A stretch of 64,000 nt of DNA from Microvelia longipes. Taxonomy: Eukaryota; Arthropoda; Insecta; Hemiptera; Veliidae. The translations under genes and the position numbers were made by a program. Location of the stretch: contig JACMZG010000008.1 of assembly GCA_018340805.1 (NCBI GenBank), forward strand, positions 14,965,485 to 15,029,484, read 5' to 3'. Each line of letters begins with the position of its first letter. The first letter of the stretch is position 1. Positions 21,737 through 33,185 of the stretch are shown in pieces. The notes under the pieces are model-generated. The model saw nothing but the letters and a program-made list of their open reading frames with translations. It ran no database searches and was not told the DNA's origin.

Positions 21737-24700
21737 TCAATCAATACTGTTTACAATTACTTTTCTTTTCTTGTATCCCCACGGCACAGAGTCATAATTT
21801 TCTAATAGTTTTCTTTTCCTAAAGTTAAGTTGAAATATCTTCTGTCCATTTACAGTAACCACATCGTGAGCTTTGGTTCTTCTTATCTGTTTCGTACAAA
21901 TATACTTTGGGGTTCATCCTTTAGTACCATGTCTCTCATTTTTTCAAAGTTGACATCTTTTGATGTCTCATAGTTTATAGTTATCCCTTTGACTTTACAT
22001 ACGGCGTGATACGTATTATTTTGAGGACTAAACACTTTATAAGCGTAGTTCTTCGGCCCACCAGATACAAACTCTTTAATATAGCTTCCTTTTCCATAAA
22101 CTTCTAATTCATCAGTCATGTCTCCTAAGAAACTACCTACTGGAACTTCATATTTTCCTGGTTGAGAAATATATATCGTACAATCTGTATCAAAATATAC
22201 CACCCGATCATCAAGCTTGTCCAAGTAATCGTAAAGTTTTAATCTTGCTTGGGCAGTCGTATAAGCTGCCAAAACAACATTTACAGTAGGAAGAACATTG
22301 AAACATTCTTCTTTGTATTCCCAGTTAATGATCACTGTCGTGTCATTTATCATTGTTTATATTATTCACTTGAATAGCAGGATCTGACAAAATTTTAAAA
22401 AACTCCTCTGATTTGTTAACAATCGTACATTTTGGCTGATTTTCTCTTTGACCCAACTTACCCCAGAAGCTAGTGATCAAGCTTTTACCTAGCAGCCTTA
22501 AGCCAGGATTAAATTCTATTTCGTCCGGGTTAAGTTTAACGCCCTCTTTTTCTAAATATTCTTGTATATACTGATTTTTCGCTTCTTGTTTTGTACAGTG
22601 AAGAGGCCAGCCAGAAGCCTGTTGCTTAATCCTTAAAAATTTGTTTATAAAACCAGTAAAGAGCCCCTCGGTATCTTTGTTGTACTGAATAGTTTCATAC
22701 TTCCATATTTCATAAATATGTACCACGTGATACCCTTTTTCTACGGCTTTTCTAACTTCGTCTATTACCCATGTCCCTGTTATAGCTCGCTCTTCCTCAT
22801 TATGGTCACATTTTTTCTTTAATCCTTCACAACATGAGCGACAAAGCGAAAACATTAGCCTACCGTTACATTTCATAGGTAATACAGGGTGATACAAGTC
22901 TTGCGGCGGTAGTATTTTACATTTAATTAGACCTTCTGTACAATTTAAATTTAGTTGACGACATTTAACATCACCGACGTAAACTTCTGGGTGTCCCACT
23001 GGGTATTTACCAAACTTATTTACCCAAGGGTATAATGAACACACGTCTACATACTTTATCTTTTCGTTGTCTTTAACTTTGTAATATGTTTTAGTAGCAC
23101 CTGTTCGACCTCCATAAAACTGTCCCTAGGATTAAGAGGTAAATTTGTAACCAGAGGGTGTGTACTAATGTACTTTCTGATACTAGAATCTTCTTCCACT
23201 TCTTTCCTAAAGTCACATTCCCATTTTTCAATGACGTCATAACCCTTACTTTTTAAACGCTCTACTTTCATATTAGTACTAATAAAACGCTGCTCCATTG
23301 TATCCATTGGGTCGTCATGAACGGACTCCTTTCTATTGTACCGAATACATCTCGGACATCCATGATAAAAGCACCCGTGAAATTCAAACACTTGATTAGT
23401 GTCTTTACAATACCCATCAACTTTTACACCAGCCACTATAGCTTCTTTATTTTTGGCAGCATGAATAATATCAATATTGTTACGACGTTCTTCCCAAATC
23501 AACCACTGGACAGCTATTTTAGACTGGATATCGTTCCATCTGTATCCTTTCTTCGGTATTATTCCTATAGTATCCTTTTTTAAAAAATTTCTTCTAAATA
23601 CTTTGTTACAGGCCGAAGGAAGAGTACATGCCTCGGTGAAAGGACATACGTTTCCCTCTTGCATAATAAGTTTCCTAAATTTCAAGCATGGCTGTGCTAA
23701 AATTTCTACATCGGATACACAGTATTCAATAATTTCCTTTTTTCATATCAAATTCATCATTTTTATGTTCTTCGTACCACTTCAAAAATTCAATCCGAGC
23801 GTCTGGCTTCATATGATCGGGGTCGTAGTATTCAATACGAGGAAGTAAGCCTTTGTAATTTGAAACTCTGATCGGTTTAAAAGATGCGGAAAATACCCTT
23901 TTTTCAGTTCCGTCAAACCAAAAGCTTTCGGGAGTGCACTTAAAGCCATTGGAAAATAGTTTATGCTATCTAAAAATTTAACATTGCCAACAGTCATTGA
24001 AATCAAACCGGAACCCCTTGTTATTAGTTCCGGTGTTAAAGTTGTATGTGTTAATATATAATTTAAAATAAACTGGTGATCGAACCGTCCGCCGTTATGC
24101 GCTATAGCAACAACATCTTTAAATTTCCTTCTTATAGTAAGAAGGTGGTGGGTGAATGGTGTTACAGGATCGTCACATTTTAATATTTGTAACCTAACAC
24201 CACATAGTTTGCATACTTGAACATCGGTCTCAAGGCATTCATAACAATATTGCTTAAAAACACACAAATTAGGCTCATGAAGTAAGCTTTTGTTCTTTAA
24301 AGTTTCTCCTGTCTCGTTTCTAGATCATAGATTACAAACAAAAAATCTTTAGTTTTGGGTTTCCCGTGATCTTTTTGCATGTAACATAGGTGTTCGGAAG
24401 GTTGGTGTTTATTACATATTTTACAAAACACTTCACACACAAAGTGTTCTCGACTGGTCCTTATAGTTTTAAAACATTCATTACATTGTGTGATTTCCTT
24501 ACACACAATACTTTTTTTTCCAGAGAACCAGGTTTTCTGATGGTTTTCGAAACATTCTTTACTCCTAAACTCTCTACGACATTCATCACATTTTATTTTC
24601 ATGGTGCTAATACAAGCCGGTGATTGTTGGCAAGCCGGCATTTACTTTTGCAGCGATGTGCGTTTTTATGATCATACGGCACATGACACTTTTCGCAGTA

Positions 24701-25504
24701 ATAATTGCACACAAAGGCAGCAGTTCAAAGAAGTAATAACATTGTAGTGTCCATCGCAAAAAAGAAGGTTAAACATTTATCTGCACCCGTGTTCCTTGAA
24801 ACAAAACATCCCTTCCTTTAGTACCGTAATAATATACCACTATGTTATAGCCTTCGAGGAACTCTTGAAACTTTTTCAATTCCGGAATCCCACAGCCTTC
24901 TTCAGGTATTACAACTCCAGCCTTTTGAATTAATTCTAAACTCATTGTAGTTTGAATGTTTTTTTGTGTTTAATCTAATTTTATCATAGTCCGGACTCGC
25001 ATCGACTCGAGACTTTGACACAACTATCGCTCTGGGCAGACATAAGTTGTCGGTATTCTTTATTGTAATAATACCTTTCCTCTTTGCGCATTCTTCGGTA
25101 AAACTGTTAAATTGTCTGGGTCTCATACCTTTTCCCGTAGGCATACGTACAGTTGTTACACTCAAACAGAAATTATCCGATTCCAAAGCCATAGAATTGG
25201 ACTGATAAAGATCAGAAATAACTTTCCAAACATCTTCGAATGTTACGTCACGAGCCTTCTGAAATTCAAGCCAGCCTTCTCCTCGTAAAAAATCTTTGTT
25301 GCAGAAAGCAAATCCTAAATAGTCATCAGGTTTAATATCTTTTGTTACCTTAGCAACTATTTGCTCGACGGCTTCTTTTGGACGGTTTATAAGTTCTTCT
25401 TCTGCATCATGTGGTTTGATTTTAAACTCGACAGTTCTCCCTTTGAGTCCAAACTTACGGATCTTCTTGACACTGTCTTTTATAATAACAAATTTTTCAG
25501 ACAT
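21737..25504 (-). pseudogene. Protein-primed family B DNA polymerase, left-arm copy
   Basis: Reverse-complement twin of the gene at 27809-31575. It is broken into five main open pieces (25504-24902, 24641-24297, 24267-23809, 23685-23056, 23044-22343) plus a C-terminal piece at 22353-21883. Relative to the right arm it has one extra base near 22352, one missing near 23117, one extra near 23742, one missing near 23863, and extra As near 24515, among others. The total span start to stop is 3768 nt, a multiple of three. It is intact at the one place where the right copy is frameshifted (about 23585). All six exonuclease and polymerase motifs described for the right copy can be read here. The pattern fits sequencing error or very recent decay of an identical gene. 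Confidence 0.85.
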
Positions 25505-26451
25505 TTTAAACTTGAAAAGTTAACTAACGAATGATCTAATCATCACAAAACTTCTCCTTTTAAAGACTTTCCCCCACTCCTTTTAAGTTTAGCCACGCCC
25601 ACACTTCTACGAAGAAAGCCGAAAATTACCGAATTCATTCGGGTAATTATTTGAATGGGCTTTAAAACTTAATTGAAGAACCTACACATCATTCCAAAGG
25701 CATTTTTTACTACACCAACACAAACTGTTGCAACGACTTTTCCTGAATACTTTCCAAATAAAGTTCATATTTTCCCCTCCTAAGCGGATATTTACATACA
25801 TTGGTTTGTTATTCCAACCATGTCCTGGTCATCAGCAGATTTGTCGCGTATCCAATATTCTTCCGGAAAACTGAAAATAACATTTCACTGGGGAAGTAAA
25901 CTTAAAACAAACTGCTAATAACGAGTTTCCCAACGCTTATATTTTTAGTATGCTAAAAATTATTCCTTAAATAGCTTTTGTTAATTACTTTTACAAAACT
26001 AAACTGTACTAAAAGTGTACAACTTTTAGGAAATTGTTAAAAAAATAATTAAATTATAACAAAAGAATCTATTTTATAACTTTAAATAACTCAATTATAT
26101 AAACGTTTTAAAATGTACACGTATAAAATTTTAAAACTTTTCTTTTAATTATTTAATAAATGTTTTATTTATAATGTTATTTTACACAAACTTCTTCAAA
26201 GTTCAATAACTTAAACCTTATATAAAGCTATATATAAAAAAAAAAGATAAAAAGAGTGAATCATATGTGTTTTTTATATGCGAAGCTAGATGATCTAGTC
26301 CTAAAGGGATAAAACCCCCCACCACACTCACAAAAGTAGTGATAAAAAAGGTTAGACAGGACATATACGGAAGGCTTGAGTTGATGGTTACATAACTGCA
26401 TGAAGGTATACTAAACCAGCAACACAATGTGAGCACAATTAGAAGGGGGTA

Positions 26452-26627
26452 TAAGGCAGGAGTAAAATGGGGGTGGGGGTAGAGAGGATACTCCTGCCTT
26501 GAGGGAACCTCTGGGATACTCCTGCCTTCAAGGGTACCCTTAGGATACTCCCGTCTTAGAAGGGTACTCCCGCCTTGGACGGGTACTCAGGCCTGAGGGC
26601 GCTCTGAAGGCAGGAGTATATACTGTC
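26452..26627. repeat. GC-rich tip subrepeats, left arm
   Basis: Tandem degenerate units of about 28-33 bp of the form GGATACTCCTGCCTT plus AAGGGTACCCTTA, several of them self-complementary. They mirror 26693-26868. The region ends beside the palindrome centre. Confidence 0.8.
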
Positions 26628-26692
26628 CCTCTTACCTCATTTTATCACTACTTTTGTGAGTGTGGTGGGGGGTTTTATCCCCCTACAGTAGT
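26628..26692. repeat. Asymmetric centre of the palindrome
   Basis: About 65 bp not shared as an inverted repeat between arms. It contains TATCACTACTTTTGTGAGTG and GGTGGGGGGTTTTATCCCC, the same roughly 45-bp sequence that lies about 300 bp away in each arm (reverse strand at 26297-26345, plus strand at 26970-27020). The centre thus carries a third copy of an internal arm segment. Confidence 0.85.
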
Positions 26693-26868
26693 ATACAGTA
26701 TATACTCCTGCCTTCAGAGCGCCCTCAGGCCTGAGTACCCGTCCAAGGCGGGAGTACCCTTCTAAGACGGGAGTATCCTAAGGGTACCCTTGAAGGCAGG
26801 AGTATCCCAGAGGTTCCCTCAAGGCAGGAGTATCCTCTCTACCCCCACCCCCATTTTACTCCTGCCTT
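26693..26868. repeat. GC-rich tip subrepeats, right arm
   Basis: Mirror of 26452-26627: degenerate units with TACTCCTGCCTT and GGGTACCC. With the left copies they could fold into many small hairpins around the centre. Confidence 0.8.
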
Positions 26869-27808
26869 ATACCCCCTTCTAATTGTGCTCACATTGTGTT
26901 GCTGGTTTAGTATACCTTCATGCAGTTATGTAACCATCAACTCAAGCCTTCCGTATATGTCCTGTCTAACCTTTTTTATCACTACTTTTGTGAGTGTGGT
27001 GGGGGGTTTTATCCCTTTAGGACTAGATCATCTAGCTTCGCATATAAAAAACACATATGATTCACTCTTTTTATCTTTTTTTTTTATATATAGCTTTATA
27101 TAAGGTTTAAGTTATTGAACTTTGAAGAAGTTTGTGTAAAATAACATTATAAATAAAACATTTATTAAATAATTAAAAGAAAAGTTTTAAAATTTTATAC
27201 GTGTACATTTTAAAACGTTTATATAATTAAGTTATTTAAAGTTATAAATAGATTCTTTTGTTATAATTTAATTATTTTTTAACAATTTCCTAAAAGTTGT
27301 ACACTTTTAGTACAGTTTAGTTTTGTAAAAGTAATTAACAAAAGCTATTTAAGGAATAATTTTTAGCATACTAAAAATATAAGCGTTGGGAAACTCGTTA
27401 TTAGCAGTTTGTTTTAAGTTTACTTCCCAGTGAAATGTTATTTTCAGTTTTCCGGAAGAATATTGGATACGCGACAAATCTGCTGATGACCAGGACATGG
27501 TTGGAATAACAACCAATGTATGTAAATATCCGCTTAGGAGGGAAAATATGAACTTTTTGGAAAGTATTCAGGAAAAGTCGTTGCAACAGTTTGTGTTGGT
27601 GTAGTAAAAATGCCTTTGGAATGATGTGTAGGTTCTTCAATTAAGTTTTAAAGCCCATTCAAATAATTACCCGAATGAATTCGGTAATTTTCGGCTTTCT
27701 TCGTAGAAGTGTGGGCGTGGCTAAACTTAAAAGGAGTGGGGGAAAGTCTTTAAAAGGAGAAGTTTTGTGATGATTAGATCATTCGTTAGTTAACTTTTCA
27801 AGTTTAAA
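26869..27808. other. Upstream region of the right-arm PolB gene
   Basis: AT-rich, mirrored at 25505-26450. A 72-codon frame (26885-27103, and its mirror at 26436-26218) contains a hydrophobic run but has no recognised family; it overlaps the repeated segment seen in the palindrome centre. It probably holds the promoter of PolB. No convincing core promoter was identified. Confidence 0.4.
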
Positions 27809-30800
27809 ATGTCTGAAAAATTTGTTATTATAAAAGACAGTGTCAAGAAGATCCGTAAGTTTGGACTCAAAGGGAGAACTGTCGAGTTTAAAATCAAACC
27901 ACATGATGCAGAAGAAGAACTTATAAACCGTCCAAAAGAAGCCGTCGAGCAAATAGTTGCTAAGGTAACAAAAGATATTAAACCTGATGACTATTTAGGA
28001 TTTGCTTTCTGCAACAAAGATTTTTTACGAGGAGAAGGCTGGCTTGAATTTCAGAAGGCTCGTGACGTAACATTCGAAGATGTTTGGAAAGTTATTTCTG
28101 ATCTTTATCAGTCCAATTCTATGGCTTTGGAATCGGATAATTTCTGTTTGAGTGTAACAACTGTACGTATGCCTACGGGAAAAGGTATGAGACCCAGACA
28201 ATTTAACAGTTTTACCGAAGAATGCGCAAAGAGGAAAGGTATTATTACAATAAAGAATACCGACAACTTATGTCTGCCCAGAGCGATAGTTGTGTCAAAG
28301 TCTCGAGTCGATGCGAGTCCGGACTATGATAAAATTAGATTAAACACAAAAAACATTCAAACTACAATGAGTTTAGAATTAATTCAAAAGGCTGGAGTTG
28401 TAATACCTGAAGAAGGCTGTGGGATTCCGGAATTGAAAAAGTTTCAAGAGTTCCTCGAAGGCTATAACATAGTGGTATATTATTACGGTACTAAAGGAAG
28501 GGATGTTTTGTTTCAAGGGAACACGGGTGCAGATAAATGTTTAAACCTTCTTTTTTGCGATGGACACTACAATGTTATTACTTCTTTGACTGCTGCCTTT
28601 GTGTGCAATTATTACTGCGAAAAGTGTCATGTGCCGTATGATCATAAAAACGCACATCGCTGCAAAAGTAAATGCCCGGCTTGCCAACAATCACCGGCTT
28701 GTATTAGCACCATGAAAATAAAATGTGATGAATGTCGTAGAGAGTTTAGGAGTAAAGAATGTTTCGAAAACCATCAGAAACCTGGTTCTCTGGAAAAAAG
28801 TATTGTGTGTAAGGAAATCACACAATGTAATGAATGTTTTAAAACTATAAGGACCAGTCGAGAACACTTTTGTGGTGAAGTGTTTTGTAAAATATGTAAT
28901 AAACACCAACCTTCCGAACACCTATGTTACATGCAAAAAGATCACGGGAAACCCAAAACTAAAGATTTTTTGTTTGTAATCTATGATCTAGAAACGAGAC
29001 AGGAGAAAACTTTAAAGAACAAAAGCTTACTTCATGAGCCTAATTTGTGTGTTTTTAAGCAATATTGTTATGAATGCCTTGAGACCGATGTTCAAGTATG
29101 CAAACTATGTGGTGTTAGGTTACAAATATTAAAATGTGACGATCCTGTAACACCATTCACCCACCACCTTCTTACTATAAGAAGGAAATTTAAAGATGTT
29201 GTTGCTATAGCGCATAACGGCGGACGGTTCGATCACCAGTTTATTTTAAATTATATATTAACACATACAACTTTAACACCGGAACTAATAACAAGGGGTT
29301 CCGGTTTGATTTCAATGACTGTTGGCAATGTTAAATTTTTAGATAGCATAAACTATTTTCCAATGGCTTTAAGTGCACTCCCGAAAGCTTTTGGTTTGAC
29401 GGAACTGAAAAAAGGGTATTTTCCGCATCTTTTAAACCGATCAGAGTTTTCAAATTACAAAGGCTTACTTCCTCGTATTGAATACTACGACCCCGATCAT
29501 ATGAAGCCAGACGCTCGGATTGAATTTTTGAAGTGGTACGAAGAACATAAAAATGATGAATTTGATATGAAAAAGGAAATTATTGAATACTGTGTATCCG
29601 ATGTAGAAATTTTAGCACAGCCATGCTTGAAATTTAGGAAACTTATTATGCAAGAGGGAAACGTATGTCCTTTCACCGAGGCATGTACTCTTCCTTCGGC
29701 CTGTAACAAAGTATTTAGAAGAATTTTTTAAAAAAGGATACTATAGGAATAATACCGAAGAAAGGATACAGATGGAACGATATCCAGTCTAAAATAGCTG
29801 TCCAGTGGTTGATTTGGGAAGAACGTCGTAACAATATTGATATTATTCATGCTGCCAAAAATAAAGAAGCTATAGTGGCTGGTGTAAAAGTTGATGGGTA
29901 TTGTAAAGACACTAATCAAGTGTTTGAATTTCACGGGTGCTTTTATCATGGATGTCCGAGATGTATTCGGTACAATAGAAAGGAGTCCGTTCATGACGAC
30001 CCAATGGATACAATGGAGCAGCGTTTTATTAGTACTAATATGAAAGTAGAGCGTTTAAAAAGTAAGGGTTATGACGTCATTGAAAAATGGGAATGTGACT
30101 TTAGGAAAGAAGTGGAAGAAGATTCTAGTATCAGAAAGTACATTAGTACACACCCTCTGGTTACAAATTTACCTCTTAATCCTAGGGACAGTTTTTATGG
30201 AGGTCGAACAGGTGCTACTAAAACATATTACAAAGTTAAAGACAACGAAAAGATAAAGTATGTAGACGTGTGTTCATTATACCCTTGGGTAAATAAGTTT
30301 GGTAAATACCCAGTGGGACACCCAGAAGTTTACGTCGGTGATGTTAAATGTCGTCAACTAAATTTAAATTGTACAGAAGGTCTAATTAAATGTAAAATAC
30401 TACCGCCGCAAGACTTGTATCACCCTGTATTACCTATGAAATGTAACGGTAGGCTAATGTTTTCGCTTTGTCGCTCATGTTGTGAAGGATTAAAGAAAAA
30501 ATGTGACCATAATGAGGAAGAGCGAGCTATAACAGGGACATGGGTAATAGACGAAGTTAGAAAAGCCGTAGAAAAAGGGTATCACGTGGTACATATTTAT
30601 GAAATATGGAAGTATGAAACTATTCAGTACAACAAAGATACCGAGGGGCTCTTTACTGGTTTTATAAACAAATTTTTAAGGATTAAGCAACAGGCTTCTG
30701 GCTGGCCTCTTCACTGTACAAATCAAGAAGCGAAAAATCAGTATATACAAGAATATTTAGAAAAAGAGGGCGTTAAACTTAACCCGGACGAAATAGAATT

Positions 30801-31575
30801 TAATCCTGGCTTAAGGCTGCTAGGTAAAAGTTTGATCACTAGCTTCTGGGGTAAGTTGGGTCAAAGAGAAAATCAGCCAAAATGTACAATTGTTAACAAA
30901 TCAGAGGAGTTTTTTAAAATTTTGTCAGATCCTGCTATTCAAGTGAATAATATAACAATGATAAATGACACGACAGTGATCATTAACTGGGAATACAAAG
31001 AAGAATGTTTCAATGTTCTTCCTACTGTAAATGTTGTTTTGGCAGCTTATACGACTGCCCAAGCAAGATTAAAACTTTACGATTACTTGGACAAGCTTGA
31101 TGATCGGGTGGTATATTTTGATACAGATTGTACGATATATATTTCTCAACCAGGAAAATATGAAGTTCCAGTAGGTAGTTTCTTAGGAGACATGACTGAT
31201 GAATTAGAAGTTTATGGAAAAGGAAGCTATATTAAAGAGTTTGTATCTGGTGGGCCGAAGAACTACGCTTATAAAGTGTTTAGTCCTCAAAATAATACGT
31301 ATCACGCCGTATGTAAAGTCAAAGGGATAACTATAAACTATGAGACATCAAAAGATGTCAACTTTGAAAAAATGAGAGACATGGTACTAAAGGATGAACC
31401 CCCAAAGTATATTTGTACGAAACAGATAAGAAGAACCAAAGCTCACGATGTGGTTACTGTAAATGGACAGAAGATATTTCAACTTAACTTTAGGAAAAGA
31501 AAACTATTAGAAAATTATGACTCTGTGCCGTGGGGATACAAGAAAAGAAAAGTAATTGTAAACAGTATTGATTGA
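27809..31575 (+). CDS. Protein-primed family B DNA polymerase (Maverick/Polinton type), right-arm copy
   Basis: Reads as a DNA_pol_B_2 polymerase of about 1255 residues, interrupted only by one missing A at about 29726 (frames 27809-29731 and 29809-31575). The N-terminal 260 residues have no named domain. A Cys/His cluster follows (CEKCHVPYDHKNAHRCKSKC, CPACQQSPAC; residues about 270-320). 3'-5' exonuclease motifs: VIYDLETRQ (about 392), AHNGGRFDHQ (about 468) and YCVSDVEIL (about 594). Polymerase motifs: DVCSLYP (about 820), KSLITSFWGKLG (about 1010) and YFDTDCTIY (about 1100), where Cys replaces the usual Ser of DTDS. Such enzymes replicate linear DNA primed from a terminal protein. None of the usual Maverick partners (integrase, ATPase, protease, capsid) is present. 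ATG at 27809 is the first in frame and is conserved in both arms. Confidence 0.9.
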
Positions 31576-31734
31576 AATTAACTTGTAAACCATAAAAATA
31601 TATTTATGTAAATAAATAATTGTATTAAATTATTTAACCTAACTTCCAATAATCTAGGGTAATAAATGATCATCAAACAAGTGGAAATTGAATAAATTTA
31701 CTGAGAGAGTTACTTTTCTCGGTATATAAAAGGG

Positions 31735-32860
31735 GTTAGATAAAAATTTTAGACTAGAAAACAGTTCTCAAGAAAAGCATAGAGTTGGTGAAGGTCTTCA
31801 TAACAAAACCCATATAATAGGGGCATCAGATGTAAAATTTAGACTAGAAAACCGTCTTATAGGGGATATATGATTAAAATTACGCATATGATATGCATTT
31901 TGGAGGGGTCGTCATTAGATAAACCTATATGGGGAGTATCGGATAAAATTACACTAAATCTGGTCTTAAGTCTCGGATGGATATTATTATTGAAACTACG
32001 CATACAACATGAATTGTGGGTGGGATATTACGTAAAAGTCCTATGTGGTAGGTAAATCATATGAAAATTAGAGTAAAACAGGTCCTAAGTAGAGGGAGTG
32101 GGGATAATATAACTGGGAACTAAACATAGAGCATGAGTTGTGTAGAGTTTCATACGGCATCAGCTGAAAAAAAAAATTAAACCAGAAATCTGGTCTGAAG
32201 TAAAGGTGGGATAATATGGTTACAAAGTAGCTCTCCCGACATGCGTTATGGGTGGGGTGGGCTCTGCAAGACATATTAAATCTGGTCATAAGAAGTTGAG
32301 GGATAAAATAAAATATATGTCCGTTTTAAGGCCTTTCGACCATTAGGGTATTCACACTGCGGAAACCACCTGAGGTGGATTGCATCTACTATCCGCTAAG
32401 AATTAATTAAAGTTGGTGAAATCTGTTAATTAGAAATACCATTTATATAATCTTAGCCCTGGCTGTGAACCCGAGTCCTCCTGCATACAAGTCTCGTACT
32501 ATAACGATCACGGTCACGGAGGTAGGTGGACCGGATATTTTGTTTTGAAAAATAAACACACAGCAAGTGATGAGGAGATGGGAGGCTCTTCGTTAGATAA
32601 ACTCATACGATAATCAGATGAAAATTAGACTAAAACCAGGTCTTAAGTAGAGCGAGTGGAGGGGGGGGGATTATAACTGAAAACTAAATATGGAGCAAGA
32701 GTTGTGGAGAGGGGTGGGTCATCGTTAAATAAACTCAAACGGTATCAGCCGAAAAATCTGTTCTTAAGTAAAGGGGTGGGGTGGGTGATGTAAGAGTTGT
32801 GGGAGGGGTGGGATCTACATGAAATATATAATAATGTAGGTAAATACAAGGAGAGACGAA
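31735..32860. repeat. Degenerate 120-150-bp tandem repeats, right arm
   Basis: Repeating blocks contain AAAATTAGACTAAA or a variant, CAGGTCTTAAGTAGAG, GGGATAATATAACTG, GAGCAAGAGTTGTG and ATAAACTCATACGG. At least six units can be picked out by eye, for example near 31740, 31830, 31950, 32065, 32165, 32620 and 32745. Strongly G-rich on this strand. They are the distal part of the arm and may be the element's terminal repeats. Confidence 0.65.
32310..32560. repeat. SINE-like insertion within the terminal repeats, right arm
   Basis: Mirror of 20770-21010; not related to the flanking tandem units. Contains GGCCTTTCGACCATTAGGG and CTGTGAACCCGAGTCCTCC. A tRNA-derived SINE is one possibility; no poly(A) or target duplication was defined. 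Confidence 0.25.
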
Positions 32861-33070
32861 TTTTAGTTAAGTCTAGTGTACGAGCATAATACACCAAAAG
32901 GGGGGGGGGACATAGTAAGGGTAGAGGGTGTTCAAGGAGGTAGCCCTCCATGTATATCTAACGATATACCGATCAAGGATGATCAATTCATAATGCATCT
33001 AGGTAAGGGGGCATGGGCTAGGAGAGGAGTGGGGGTCCTCCAAGTCGCTGCTTACCTACTTGTGCATGTT

Positions 33071-33096
33071 TTATTATTAATATCCTCAACATAACA
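33071..33096 (+). mobile_element. Candidate 3' end of the 5' LTR
   Basis: Short AT-rich sequence ending in ATAACA directly before a TGGTGTCAGAAGTG primer-binding site. It resumes where the palindrome stops, suggesting the palindrome inserted into this LTR. Confidence 0.4.
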
Positions 33097-33112
33097 TGGT
33101 GTCAGAAGTGAA
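33097..33112 (+). promoter_or_regulatory. LTR-element primer-binding site (TGGTGTCAGAAGTG)
   Basis: TGG followed by a tRNA-3'-end-like complement, immediately after an LTR-like ACA end and about 75 bp before a gag ATG. This position and form are those of a Ty3-type minus-strand primer site; the tRNA was not determined. Confidence 0.6.
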
Positions 33113-33185
33113 TTAGTTTCGTGAATAATTACATCGCAAATACCTGAATCAGTAAGTAATTTTTTTCTTTGTTTTCTTTGTCAAA

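Larger units (their letters stand above)
20244..33070. repeat. 12.8-kb inverted duplication (palindrome) carrying two PolB genes
   Basis: The left arm (20244-26627) is the reverse complement of the right arm (about 26693-33070). Matching landmarks include CATGTGCAAGTAGGTA at 20245 against TACCTACTTGTGCATG at 33053, the polymerase genes, and ACAGTATATACTCC beside the centre. Arms are about 6.4 kb each with about 65 bp between them. Differences are few and mostly one-base homopolymer changes. From outside in, each arm holds degenerate G/C-skewed tandem repeats (about 1.1 kb), the PolB gene reading outward from the centre, a 1.1-kb upstream region and a set of GC-rich subrepeats next to the centre. 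No second gene, integrase or capsid gene is present. Confidence 0.93.

Noticed and set aside
23317..23848. Plus-strand frames of 88 and 123 codons over the left PolB gene, and similar antisense frames on the right arm
   Set aside because: Antisense shadows of the polymerase coding sequence.
26218..26436. 72-codon frame with a hydrophobic stretch, mirrored at 26885-27103
   Set aside because: Duplicated only because it lies in the palindrome; its sequence includes the repeated 45-bp segment, and it has no family or initiation context.
32440..32520. Possible tRNA gene (CTGTGAACCCGAGTCC region)
   Set aside because: B-box similarity is weak, and no cloverleaf or A-box at the right distance was found; at most a degraded SINE head.
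20244..33070. Interpretation as an ordinary Maverick with terminal inverted repeats
   Set aside because: The inverted repeat contains the whole PolB gene and there is no central gene set. Kept only as an internally deleted alternative in the findings.
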